Assembly (NCBI RefSeq): GCF_011927795.1
Contig: NZ_JAATJJ010000001.1
Span: 2,295,062 to 2,359,061 of the forward strand
Length of the DNA: 64,000 bases
Direction of reading: 5' to 3'
Source of the DNA: Saonia flava
GTDB taxonomy: Bacteria; Bacteroidota; Bacteroidia; Flavobacteriales; Flavobacteriaceae
A program made the translations under genes and the position numbers. The notes under the pieces are model-generated. The model was not told the origin of the DNA. It saw nothing but the letters and a program-made list of their open reading frames with translations, and made no database searches. This document shows, one piece after another, positions 9,475 to 17,581 of the stretch (its first letter is position 1; each line of letters opens with the position of its first letter).

Positions 9475-9541
9475 TTTTGCAACATTTTGGAAATACTTCA
9501 CAACATTAATTTAGTTGTTATGTTATTTCATGTTATATTTA
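9475..9541 (+). promoter_or_regulatory. Promoter A with paired direct-repeat element, upstream of small ORF 1
   Basis: TTTTGCAACA (9475-9484), 11 bases, then CTTCACAACATTA (9496-9508). TTG at 9515-9517 and the -7-like box TATATTTA at 9534-9541 follow. The two half-sites are imperfect direct repeats (7 of 10 bases) with 21-bp periodicity. The whole layout, including every spacing, recurs at 9897-9963. That suggests two sites for one activator placed directly upstream of the -33 region. Confidence 0.65.
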
Positions 9542-9594
9542 TAGGGCATTAAAGATTTTAACCTAAATCTTAGAATTAATTAAACCCAAACCCT

Positions 9595-9702
9595 ATGGAA
9601 TCCCAAATTAACCACGCACCTATTGAGGAAGAAATCTATGTTAAGAGAAATACTTTCTATAGAGGTGTCTTGATGTTGGCCAAAAAATTATTTATGCTAT
9701 AA
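9595..9702 (+). CDS. Small cationic/hydrophobic protein, 35 aa (small ORF 1)
   Basis: ATG 9595 to TAA 9700-9702 encodes 35 residues. An acidic N-terminal half (MESQINHAPIEEEIY) is followed by a basic, hydrophobic C-terminus ending FYRGVLMLAKKLFML. I do not recognise the family. Support for it being a real gene is threefold. It lies between a plausible promoter and a strong terminator at 9723-9758. Its C-terminal motif F-x-x-[KR]/G-hydrophobic-L-x-K-K-x-F-M recurs in the 42-residue ORF at 10389. The two transcription units also share a promoter element. The C-terminal 16 residues could form an amphipathic membrane-active helix. No signal peptide or double-glycine leader is visible. Confidence 0.6.
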   Translation: MESQINHAPIEEEIYVKRNTFYRGVLMLAKKLFML

Positions 9703-9722
9703 TTAAGAGCCAAAAGAACTTC

Positions 9723-9758
9723 AAAAGGAGCAAAGCTATAAGTTTTGCTCCTTTTTTT
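9723..9758 (+). terminator. Rho-independent terminator after small ORF 1
   Basis: AAAAGGAGCAAA at 9723-9734 pairs with TTTGCTCCTTTT at 9743-9754 around an 8-base loop and runs into a T tract. It ends a transcript of about 210 bases that contains only the 35-codon ORF. Confidence 0.9.
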
Positions 9759-9896
9759 GTCCTATAACACTTTATACCTGATCCATATATTGAGTCTTAA
9801 ATTCATGCTAGTGGTTTCTATAGCCATAAATAGAACAAAACACGCATATAATCGATTTTAATGCACACTTTATCGGTAAATAACAATATTTGGTGG

Positions 9897-9963
9897 TTTT
9901 GCAACAAGTATGTGCAGCTTCTCAACATTATATAAATTGTAGGAAAAATATTACATATCTTCG
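9897..9963 (+). promoter_or_regulatory. Promoter B with the same paired direct-repeat element, upstream of the lipoprotein/small ORF 2 unit
   Basis: TTTTGCAACA (9897-9906), 11 bases, then CTTCTCAACATTA (9918-9930). TTG at 9937-9939 and a -7-like box TATCTTCG at 9956-9963 follow. Distances are identical to promoter A: half-sites 21 apart, 19 from CTTC to TTG, and 19 from TTG to the TA of the -7 box. The spacers between the elements differ in sequence, so the matched parts appear to be under selection. The rest of 9759-10012 shows nothing else. Confidence 0.65.
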
Positions 9964-10012
9964 GAAGGTAAACAATAGTGAGTCCCAAATCACTTTATAA
10001 ACTTAACCTACA

Positions 10013-10387
10013 ATGAAAAACGTTTTAAACTGCTTAACGTTGCTATTGGTTTTGAGCTCCTGCTCAAAAATTGATGTTAATAGTGATCCCATCCTTGGAA
10101 TTTGGAGCCACAATGTAAAATCTGGATCTACTGCCATAACGGATAAGGTGGTGATAGATAGTCATGAATGGATTTTTAATGATGCTTACCTTGGGCGCTT
10201 TCATGCTTATAATGATGGGGAAGTCGTTTTTTTGACCGATTTTAAATGGACAGTTGAAGGTGAAATTTATACCCTTTCATATCCAGGAACGGATCTCCAG
10301 GCCAATCAGCTAAAAATGATTGTTAACGAAGAAGGGGATCAATTGGTAAAATTAAGCGGAAGCACATTCGCTATAAAACAAAATTAA
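10013..10387 (+). CDS. Small lipoprotein of unknown function
   Basis: The 124-residue product has a lipoprotein signal ending VLSSC (Cys at about 17). Its short beta-rich mature domain opens with DPILGIWSHN, then EWIFNDAYLGRF and KWTVEGEIYTL. The pattern 'gives a weight to deviations, IWxxN...W.F..' resembles small lipocalin-like lipoproteins of this phylum, but I cannot assign a family. It is followed after one base by the 42-codon small ORF 2, so the two share an mRNA driven by promoter B. Confidence 0.8.
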   Translation: MKNVLNCLTLLLVLSSCSKIDVNSDPILGIWSHNVKSGSTAITDKVVIDSHEWIFNDAYLGRFHAYNDGEVVFLTDFKWTVEGEIYTLSYPGTDLQANQLKMIVNEEGDQLVKLSGSTFAIKQN

Positions 10388-10388
10388 A

Positions 10389-10517
10389 ATGAATTACATA
10401 GTAAAAACCCAAGCATCGAGTACACCTAGACAAACAACAATTGAAAGAACTCCGTCTGACCTTAGAATGTTTCTGAAAGGAATTTTTAGTCTTACTAAGA
10501 AAATATTTATGTTTTAA
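10389..10517 (+). CDS. Small cationic/hydrophobic protein, 42 aa (small ORF 2)
   Basis: ATG 10389 to TAA 10515-10517 encodes 42 residues, one base after the stop of the lipoprotein gene. A polar, Thr/Arg-rich N-terminus (MNYIVKTQASSTPRQTT) leads to a C-terminus ending MFLKGIFSLTKKIFMF. Aligned with the 35-residue protein at 9595, the last 15-16 residues share F, G, L, K-K, F and M at the same positions, and the rest are mostly conservative changes. The N-terminal halves do not align. I know no family for it. An origin by duplication of a small-gene unit with its promoter is the simplest reading. Confidence 0.6.
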   Translation: MNYIVKTQASSTPRQTTIERTPSDLRMFLKGIFSLTKKIFMF

Positions 10518-10555
10518 AGGCTAAATTTACTCAAATCTTGGTTTAAAATAGGAGA

Positions 10556-11080
10556 ATGGTAATTAGTTGTATTAAATGTACTGAAGAGCACCTTCAAAAA
10601 TTAGTTGAAATTTCCAAAAGCACATTTTCTGAGGCATTTGAAGCTGAAAATGACCCTGAAGATTTTGAATCCTACATGGATTTTGCTTTTAAGGAAGATA
10701 AACTATTGGAAGAATTAAAGAATCTAAATTCACATTTCTATTTTGTTTATTCCGATGACACCTTAGCTGGGTATTTTAAATTGAATGAGCATGAGGCACA
10801 AACAGAAATTACAGATAAAGACTCAATGGAATTGGAGCGTATCTACGTTGTAAAAGAATTTCAAGGAAATAAAATTGGGGAATGGATGCTTGGACAAGCC
10901 ATTAAGGTTACTATTGAAAAAGATAAAAAGTATATATGGCTAGGAGTTTGGGAACACAATGAGAAGGCCATTAAATTTTATCAAAGACATGGTTTTTCTA
11001 AGTTTGGAACACACCCCTATTTTATTGGAAAGGATGAACAAACGGATTGGTTAATGCGATACGATTTGAAAGAAGGTTAA
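10556..11080 (+). CDS. GNAT-family N-acetyltransferase
   Basis: The 174-residue protein has the GNAT fold. The acetyl-CoA-binding motif A is in LERIYVVKEFQGNKIGEWML (about 100-119), and motif B is in WLGVWEHNEKAIKFYQRHGF. The closest general type is the single-domain acetyltransferases acting on small molecules or protein N-termini. The substrate cannot be told from sequence. Its stop overlaps by four bases that of the convergent aminotransferase gene. A purine-rich GGAGA sits just before the ATG. Confidence 0.9.
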   Translation: MVISCIKCTEEHLQKLVEISKSTFSEAFEAENDPEDFESYMDFAFKEDKLLEELKNLNSHFYFVYSDDTLAGYFKLNEHEAQTEITDKDSMELERIYVVKEFQGNKIGEWMLGQAIKVTIEKDKKYIWLGVWEHNEKAIKFYQRHGFSKFGTHPYFIGKDEQTDWLMRYDLKEG

Positions 11081-12234
11081 ATTCGGTTTAGAATGTCCAT
11101 TGCCTTTTTCAAGGTTTTCTTCTTTTTCCCAAAACAGAAACGTAGCTGTTTGTTATCAATATCATCTGTATTAAAGACAGAGATTGGAATACAGGCCAAC
11201 TTGTATTCAGAAATCAATCTTTCTGAAAACTTTATATCATTCTCATTTGAAATGGCGCTGTAATCCAAAAGCTGAAAATAAGTACCTGCACTGGGACTAA
11301 ATTTAAACCTTGATTCTTTAATTCCTTCAAGAAAAAAATCGCGTTTGTCCTGAAAAAAATTACTAAGGCCTAAATAGTTTTTGGGATTTTTTAAATATTC
11401 TGCCAATGCAATTTGTGTTGGGTGATGTGCACTAAAAACATTAAACTGGTGTGTTTTCTGAAATTCTTTCATTAATTCTTTTGGTGCAGCACAATAACCC
11501 ATTTTCCAACCAGTTGCATGGAATGTTTTTCCAAAAGAAGCGCAAATAAAACTTCTAGATGCCAAGTCATTGAATTTTGAAAAACTTTGATGCTCTTTTC
11601 CATCAAAAACAATATGTTCATACGCCTCATCACTAACTACTATGATATTAGTATCTTTTAGAATTTCTTGTAATTTTAGGACATCCATCTCAGAAAGAAT
11701 GGTACCACTGGGATTATGTGGAGTATTTACAATTATCATTTTTGTTTTAGAAGAAATCTTGTTTTTTAAATCATCCCAATCTATTTTATAATCTTTGCTC
11801 TTAAGCTGAACAAAGACCGGGATACCACCATTTACTTCAATGGCGGGCTCATAACAATCATAGGCGGGTTTAAATACAATTACCTCATCGTTGGGTCTTA
11901 TGAAAGCAGTAATGGTGGAAAAAATGGCTTGGGTTGCTCCAATGGTTATGGTGATTTCAGTTTCTGGGTGATATTTTTTTCCATATAGAGCTTCAATTTT
12001 TTCTGAAATAATTTCACGTAAAACAAAAGCACCCTGCATTGGTGCGTATTGGTTATAATTACCTTTCATTGCCTTCTCAACCAAATATATAAGCTCCTTA
12101 TCCATTTCAAAGTCAGGGAACCCTTGAGAGAGATTTATGGCATTGTGTTTTTTTGCCAACGAATTTACTGTAGTAAAGATGGTTGTTTTTACGTTTGGTA
12201 ATTTTGATGTAATGGTTTTGTAGTTGAGAGCCAT
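11077..12234 (-). CDS. PLP-dependent aminotransferase, fold type I (methionine/kynurenine aminotransferase-like)
   Basis: The 385-residue protein is a class I/II aminotransferase. N-terminal NLSQGFPDFE and the NQYAPMQGAFVLREII segment are typical of the YbdL/MtnE and kynurenine-aminotransferase group. The PLP-contacting NTPHNPSGT and VVSDEAYEHIVFDG are intact. The Schiff-base lysine is Lys 236 in ASFGKTFHATGWKMGY. The late arginine that binds the substrate carboxylate is in LRFCFGKKK. It probably transaminates methionine or aromatic/keto-methylthiobutyrate substrates; the exact one is an inference. It stands between the convergent acetyltransferase and the Vsr gene. Confidence 0.92.
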   Translation of the reverse strand: MALNYKTITSKLPNVKTTIFTTVNSLAKKHNAINLSQGFPDFEMDKELIYLVEKAMKGNYNQYAPMQGAFVLREIISEKIEALYGKKYHPETEITITIGATQAIFSTITAFIRPNDEVIVFKPAYDCYEPAIEVNGGIPVFVQLKSKDYKIDWDDLKNKISSKTKMIIVNTPHNPSGTILSEMDVLKLQEILKDTNIIVVSDEAYEHIVFDGKEHQSFSKFNDLASRSFICASFGKTFHATGWKMGYCAAPKELMKEFQKTHQFNVFSAHHPTQIALAEYLKNPKNYLGLSNFFQDKRDFFLEGIKESRFKFSPSAGTYFQLLDYSAISNENDIKFSERLISEYKLACIPISVFNTDDIDNKQLRFCFGKKKKTLKKAMDILNRI

Positions 12235-12270
12235 AAACTATTTGGATAAGATGTAAATGTATTAAAATAG

Positions 12271-12750
12271 TCAAGAATCAACCATTTGCTTTTTTAAATG
12301 CGTTATAACCTCTTCCAAGCAACGTTCTAATTCTTTTTTGATTTCACTTTCCCAGTATCTAAATACGGTAAACCCCAATCTTTTCAGTTCTAAATTAACC
12401 TCTTGATCCCGTTGAATGTTTCTTTCTATTTTAGGAATCCAAAATTCTCTATTCGTTTTAATTTTTTGTTTTCGTTCCTGCCAGTTATGCCCATGCCAAA
12501 ATTCTCCATCAATGAATATTACAGTTTTGTATTTATTAAGGACAATATCTGGCTTTCCAATCAATTTTTTGAAGTCTATCCTGTATCGATATCCCGCAGC
12601 CCATAGTGCCTTTCTAAAAGCCAATTCTGGTTTGGTGTTTTTTCCCCTTATCCTTCCCATGATTTTGGAGCGTTGGGGAGTGGTATAGAATCCACTTTCT
12701 TCATTGAAACGAGGTACTTTTATTTTCTCTTCAGAATAGTTTTTGGACAT
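12271..12750 (-). CDS. vsr: Very-short-patch-repair-type endonuclease (Vsr family), orphan
   Basis: The 159-residue protein has Vsr family features: TPQRSKIMGRIRGKNTKPE, then LWAAGYRYRID, GKPDIVLNKYKTVIFIDGEF and WHGHNW. Asp 68 fits the catalytic metal-binding Asp. Vsr nicks at T:G mismatches produced by deamination of 5-methylcytosine and is normally encoded beside a cytosine methyltransferase. None is present here. The E. coli zinc ligands Cys 66 and Cys 73 align with Glu 83 and Trp 90, so the structural zinc site seems to be missing. It may be a variant repair nuclease or a leftover of a lost restriction-modification locus. Confidence 0.88.
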   Translation of the reverse strand: MSKNYSEEKIKVPRFNEESGFYTTPQRSKIMGRIRGKNTKPELAFRKALWAAGYRYRIDFKKLIGKPDIVLNKYKTVIFIDGEFWHGHNWQERKQKIKTNREFWIPKIERNIQRDQEVNLELKRLGFTVFRYWESEIKKELERCLEEVITHLKKQMVDS

Positions 12751-12764
12751 ACCTCAATTTAATG

Positions 12765-12796
12765 AAAAAAACCGCCCTATTTGGGGCGGTCTTTTC
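12765..12796 (-). terminator. Rho-independent terminator of the susCD unit
   Basis: ACCGCCC (12771-12777) pairs with GGGCGGT (12784-12790), with a T run on the minus strand directly after. It lies just past the SusD stop. Confidence 0.85.
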
Positions 12797-12818
12797 ATAA
12801 ATTAAATATAAAATGTTT

Positions 12819-14300
12819 TTAGTAACCAGGATTCTGATCAGCAGATGTCATATTTTCATTAGCATCTATTTCACCTTGCGGTATTGGCAGTCTTTCATGT
12901 TTTCCTGCTTGGAAATTTGTTCCTGCCAATTCAGTAGAGGCTATGCCCCATCTAATGATATCATTAAACCTAGACTGTTCACCAGCCAATTCCACCTTAC
13001 GTTCATGAACTAAGGCATCAAATATTTGCGCCTGTGAAAGACCCGTTCCTATACTTCCCAAACCAGCTCTATCCCTAACTTGGTCAATATAACCTGCCGC
13101 AACATCTTGGCTGCCGCCTGGTCTCATACTTTCACATTCTGCCATCATCAATAAAACATCTGCATATCTGATATATTTAAAATTTATACCAGATGTTTGA
13201 TCTTCATTGGCATCCTTGTAATAATTGTTATACTTACTCCAACCGGCATTACCACCATTGTTACTTGGAAAATGGTCTACAAGCAAGGTTCCACCAGCAA
13301 ACATCTCTCCATTGACCCAGAAGGTTTGATCATATCGAATATCTCCAGCCTCATATTCATTTAATAAATCATCTGAGGGAAATACATTGAACCAATCATT
13401 GAAACCGTATTCTTGGCCTCTAAATGTGGCTTCATTTGGACCTTGGCCACTTCTATCTGAATTCCATTGAGCACTTGTTCCCATGTCATCATCATATTCA
13501 ATTTCAAAGATAGACTCTATACCGTGCTCGGTTTCTTCCATGAAATTATCAAAGTAGTTGTCCTCTAGGGCATAACCACTTAATGAATTAAACTGGGCCA
13601 AAGCATCATCATATCTTTCTAGGAAGAGATAAACTTTTCCTAGTAAGGCTTGTGCAGCTCCTTTCGTTGCTCTTCCATTATCTTCTGAACCTTTATCCAA
13701 TAGTACAGGGATAGCAGCTTGTAAGTCACTTACAATCTGAGCATAAATATCTGCTTGGGGACTTTTTGTTAGACCTGTACCATCCACTGGAATGGTAGTA
13801 GTAAGTGGAGCATCTCCAAAACGTGTTGTTATCCAGAAATAGAACAAGGCTCTCAAGAATTTGGCTTCGCCCACATACTTAGCTTTCCTAGCAGGGCTTA
13901 AAAACGCATCTGGTATTTCATTTATGGTAGCTTCATTTTCTATTACATAATTTGCCTTATAGATACCTCTATAGCAACTTTCCCAATAGGCTCCAATAGC
14001 TCCGTGACTTGAGTCAAAAGAAAAGTCAAGATATTGTTTTTTATCTGCTTCCAACTGGGTATTTCCCCCATTTTCATGAGCCATATTGTCCAACATAAAG
14101 AACCAATGACGACTAAACAACCCTCTAGTTTGCATATTCGAGTAAACTGCATTAACTGCAGATTGTACCTGTGCTTCGGTTTTTAAAAACGTCTCTGGAG
14201 ATAATTGATTAGGGTTAACAAGCTCCAAATCCTCCTCGTTACAAGAAACTGTAAAAGCAATTGAGAAAACAAATGCTAAAATTAGATTAAACTTTTTCAT
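12819..14300 (-). CDS. SusD/RagB-family glycan-binding lipoprotein
   Basis: The 493-residue lipoprotein (lipobox ending FTVSC, Cys 20) matches the RagB/SusD family. The N-terminal SusD-like part includes PNQLSPETFLKTEAQVQSAV and YRGIYKANYVIE. TPR-like helices in FLRALFYFWITTRFGD follow. The C-terminal part has KYIRYADVLLMMAECE and VHERKVELAGEQSRFNDIIR. On the cell surface it hands substrate to the TonB-dependent SusC partner. It begins nine bases after the SusC stop and shares its mRNA. No glycoside hydrolase lies next to it, so the substrate cannot be named. Confidence 0.96.
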   Translation of the reverse strand: MKKFNLILAFVFSIAFTVSCNEEDLELVNPNQLSPETFLKTEAQVQSAVNAVYSNMQTRGLFSRHWFFMLDNMAHENGGNTQLEADKKQYLDFSFDSSHGAIGAYWESCYRGIYKANYVIENEATINEIPDAFLSPARKAKYVGEAKFLRALFYFWITTRFGDAPLTTTIPVDGTGLTKSPQADIYAQIVSDLQAAIPVLLDKGSEDNGRATKGAAQALLGKVYLFLERYDDALAQFNSLSGYALEDNYFDNFMEETEHGIESIFEIEYDDDMGTSAQWNSDRSGQGPNEATFRGQEYGFNDWFNVFPSDDLLNEYEAGDIRYDQTFWVNGEMFAGGTLLVDHFPSNNGGNAGWSKYNNYYKDANEDQTSGINFKYIRYADVLLMMAECESMRPGGSQDVAAGYIDQVRDRAGLGSIGTGLSQAQIFDALVHERKVELAGEQSRFNDIIRWGIASTELAGTNFQAGKHERLPIPQGEIDANENMTSADQNPGY

Positions 14301-14309
14301 GATTTTTTT

Positions 14310-17300
14310 TTAAAATGTTAATTGAACTCCAAGTAATAATGATTTAGGCTGAGGATAATTTCCTCTATCAATTCCCAATTCAAAACTTCTAGCACCTCCT
14401 TGATTTGTCAATGGATTTCCTATTTCCGGATCCAAACCTGAGTAATCAGATATAGTGATTAAGTTTTGACCACTTATATAAATTCTAAACTTTGAGAAGT
14501 ATTCATCTATTGCAGTATTGTTCAAGGTATAACCCAAGGTTATGTTTTTAAGCCTTGTGTAAGAACCATCTTCTACAAAACGATCAGATATGGCATCAAA
14601 ATTTTGAGGGGCTCCACCTGCTCTAGGAACAGTGTTGGATGTTCCAGGACCTGTCCATCTGTTCAAAACATTTGTGCCGGCATTAAATAACCTTGGCATT
14701 CCCTCTAAATCATAAATATTGGTATTATATACATCAACCCCAGCTACACCAGATATAAACATATTAAGATCCCATTGCTTATAATTTCCATTTAAATTAA
14801 GGCCATATGTTACATCGGGGTAAGGGTTTCCAATTTTCACTCTATCATCTGCATTGATTTGGCCATCACCATTTTGATCAATGAATCTAATATCACCAGG
14901 ACCGACAGTGGTTTGTCCAGGAGTCAATACCGCATCAACTTCGGCCTGTGTTTGATAAATGCCGTCTGTTACAAAACCATAAAAGAAAAATAAAGGCTCT
15001 CCAACTTCAATACGAGAAATTTGCTGAGCTTCAAAAGAACCACCAGCAAGGGATTCGTTTTGACCCAAAGACTTTACTTCATTACTTGAAGTGCCAAGGT
15101 TTAAATTGGCCGACCATGTGAAATCCCCTTCATAATCATTATAGCCCAAAGTCAATTCAAATCCTTGAGTGTCTACAGAGCCAACATTTTCCGTAATTGA
15201 TCCAGCGGGTATTCCTAAGGCCGGAGGAAGTGGCCTACTCATTAACAAATCATCACTTGTATTATTATAATACTCTAGTGCTCCAGTAATTTTATTGTCT
15301 AACAAAGCAAAGTCAAGTCCAACATTAATCATGGTAGTTTCCTCCCATTTCAAATCAGGATTAGCCAATCCAAAAGGTGTTGTACCAACAGCTTCGACCC
15401 CTGCAATTGGATAAAAGAAGTCAGCCAAAAGAGTTGCGCTGTACTGGTAATCACCAATTCTATCGTTACCTGTAATACCCCAACTACCTCTTAGCTTCAA
15501 GGTGCTGAAGCTAGTGTCGGTCAAGAAATCTTCTTTGGCAATATTCCATCCTGCAGCAAGTGATGGGAAGGTACCCCATCTGTTATTGGAACCAAACCTT
15601 GAAGATGCATCGCGTCTTAGTGATGCGGCAAAAATATATTTTTCATCATAATTGTAGTTAACCCTTCCCAAATACCCGATTCTGTTATACTCATTAGTAG
15701 TGGACTGTAAAAAGGAAGCTGTATTGGAAACTTGATTTACATCATCGGTAATAGGATTTTGACTGTTAGAGTTTAAGATGTCATCTACTGTCTCTTGCTT
15801 TTCCGCAAGCACCAAAACCTCTAAATTGTGCAGGTTATTGAAAGTTGTGGAATAGTTTAAACTATTGGTCAAAATAATGGATTTCCTTAGCCCAGAATTT
15901 TTGGTAATAGCTGCAAAGGTGGAACTATGGGTTGCTCCTTCGCTATCATCATTATAAGATGGACGGAATGTATTATTATTAAAATTTCTATATTCCAAAC
16001 CAACTTGGCTTTTGAATTTTAAACCATCAATGACTTCAAACTCTCCAAAAATGCTTCCAATGATAGATGAATTCTTATTAATTTGTTCCCCCAATGTTTG
16101 TACCCTAACTGGGTTCTCGGCATCCTGTCCATCCAAACCACTACTTGGCCCTTGAAAACCACCAAGGTTATTCTCGTTATAGATTGGTAAATAAGGAGGG
16201 ATTTTAATTGCATGCTCCAATAAAGAACGTGCTCCTAAATTTCTCTCAGGGTTTTGTTTGTTAAAGGACACGGCCAGTGTTTCACCAAAATTGAACCTAC
16301 CGACGGTGAAATTACTATTGGCCCTAAACGAAAATCTTTCAAATCCAGTTTCGATAATAGCACCTTCTTGATCTAAATACCCTGCTGAAAATCTAAAATT
16401 GCTATTTTCTCCACCGCCAGAAATTCCCAAATCTACTTTTTGCATAATACCGGTTTGAAACAAGGCATCTTGAAAATCTGTGTCGTTAGCAGATGATGAA
16501 AGGGGAGAGGTGGGCACCACTCCGAAAGCGTCGTTAGCAAATTGTAGATATTGTTGGGCGTTCAATAAATCGAATCTCTGATTGGAATATTGAATACCTG
16601 TATATGCATCGACATTAACGACTGTTTTTCCAGACCTGGTACCTTTTTTAGTGGTTACCATTACAACACCATTAGATCCTAAAGACCCATATATTGCTGT
16701 TGTTGAGGCGTCTTTTAAAATATTGATTGATTCAATATCACCTGGGTTTAAATCTCCAAGTCCACCGGCAATAACACCATCAATAACATATAAAGGGTCA
16801 TTGTTGTTCATGGTTCCTAAACCTCTAATCCTTACTACGGGTGCAGTACCAGGAGAACCAGTATTTATAATAGATACACCTGCTGCACGACCTTGAAGCG
16901 CTTGCTCTGCCGATGCTACGGGGAGTGCGGATAGTTCTTCAGCTCCTACCGTTGCAATAGCACCTGTTACTTCAGCTCTAGACTGTGTACCATACCCAAC
17001 AACAACAACTTCATCAAGTTGTTCTAAATCTTCAGTCATTGTAACATCCAAGGATGTTCTTCCATTTACGGGAACATCTTGAGCTAAATATCCAATGTAA
17101 CTAAAACTTAGAGTTGCATTAGAAGCAACATTGGAAATAGTGTAGTTTCCATCGAAATCGGTTGCGGTGCCATTTGTAGTTCCACTTACAACAACACTAA
17201 CCCCAGGAAGAGGCCCATTCGCATCAGATACATTTCCAGAAACGGTAATGTCTTGAGCGCTTAATGTTACTGTGCTTACACATAACAAAGCCAATAGCAG

Positions 17301-17348
17301 CTGTTTTTTCTTTACGAAAAGAACCTGCTTGATTAATAGTTCAATCAT
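14310..17348 (-). CDS. SusC/RagA-family TonB-dependent outer-membrane transporter
   Basis: The 1012-residue protein has a signal peptide (KKQLLLALLCVSTVTLSAQ). A carboxypeptidase-regulatory-like beta-sandwich covers about 30-110 (GNVSDANGPLPGVSVVVSGT). The SusC signature is LDEVVVVGYGTQ, followed by a plug domain (VIDGVIAGGLGDLNPGDIES) and a long beta-barrel to the C-terminus. It imports oligosaccharides or peptides across the outer membrane with the SusD encoded just downstream. The ATG at 17348 gives a somewhat long N-terminus, but no nearer ATG exists. A LacI-type operator 83 bases upstream points to substrate-responsive control. Confidence 0.97.
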   Translation of the reverse strand: MIELLIKQVLFVKKKQLLLALLCVSTVTLSAQDITVSGNVSDANGPLPGVSVVVSGTTNGTATDFDGNYTISNVASNATLSFSYIGYLAQDVPVNGRTSLDVTMTEDLEQLDEVVVVGYGTQSRAEVTGAIATVGAEELSALPVASAEQALQGRAAGVSIINTGSPGTAPVVRIRGLGTMNNNDPLYVIDGVIAGGLGDLNPGDIESINILKDASTTAIYGSLGSNGVVMVTTKKGTRSGKTVVNVDAYTGIQYSNQRFDLLNAQQYLQFANDAFGVVPTSPLSSSANDTDFQDALFQTGIMQKVDLGISGGGENSNFRFSAGYLDQEGAIIETGFERFSFRANSNFTVGRFNFGETLAVSFNKQNPERNLGARSLLEHAIKIPPYLPIYNENNLGGFQGPSSGLDGQDAENPVRVQTLGEQINKNSSIIGSIFGEFEVIDGLKFKSQVGLEYRNFNNNTFRPSYNDDSEGATHSSTFAAITKNSGLRKSIILTNSLNYSTTFNNLHNLEVLVLAEKQETVDDILNSNSQNPITDDVNQVSNTASFLQSTTNEYNRIGYLGRVNYNYDEKYIFAASLRRDASSRFGSNNRWGTFPSLAAGWNIAKEDFLTDTSFSTLKLRGSWGITGNDRIGDYQYSATLLADFFYPIAGVEAVGTTPFGLANPDLKWEETTMINVGLDFALLDNKITGALEYYNNTSDDLLMSRPLPPALGIPAGSITENVGSVDTQGFELTLGYNDYEGDFTWSANLNLGTSSNEVKSLGQNESLAGGSFEAQQISRIEVGEPLFFFYGFVTDGIYQTQAEVDAVLTPGQTTVGPGDIRFIDQNGDGQINADDRVKIGNPYPDVTYGLNLNGNYKQWDLNMFISGVAGVDVYNTNIYDLEGMPRLFNAGTNVLNRWTGPGTSNTVPRAGGAPQNFDAISDRFVEDGSYTRLKNITLGYTLNNTAIDEYFSKFRIYISGQNLITISDYSGLDPEIGNPLTNQGGARSFELGIDRGNYPQPKSLLLGVQLTF

Positions 17349-17430
17349 TTTGTTAGGTTTTTAATAGTTAGTTAATTTTTCAAGTAATAATGTTATATAG
17401 AGGGGATAAATATAGGTTTTTGCAAAAATT

Positions 17431-17448
17431 TACGCAAACGTTTACGTA
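17431..17448 (-). promoter_or_regulatory. LacI-type operator upstream of susC
   Basis: TACGCAAACGTTTACGTA is a near-perfect 18-bp palindrome (one mismatched pair) around the AAACGTTT core that LacI/GalR-family regulators favour. On the minus strand its right part contains TTTG. A -7-like TATATTTA follows about 20 bases later (17409-17416), so the site overlaps the putative -33 box of the susC promoter. No LacI-family gene is in the window. Confidence 0.7.
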
Positions 17449-17581
17449 ATATAATCACAAAATAATGCATAAAAAGAGAATAATTTTTAAAATATCATCA
17501 ATGATATGGGCAAATTGATGATAAAATGACATCTAAATTAAGGCCAAAAATGGGGCAGAAAAGTCAAATAGAAGAAAAAAC

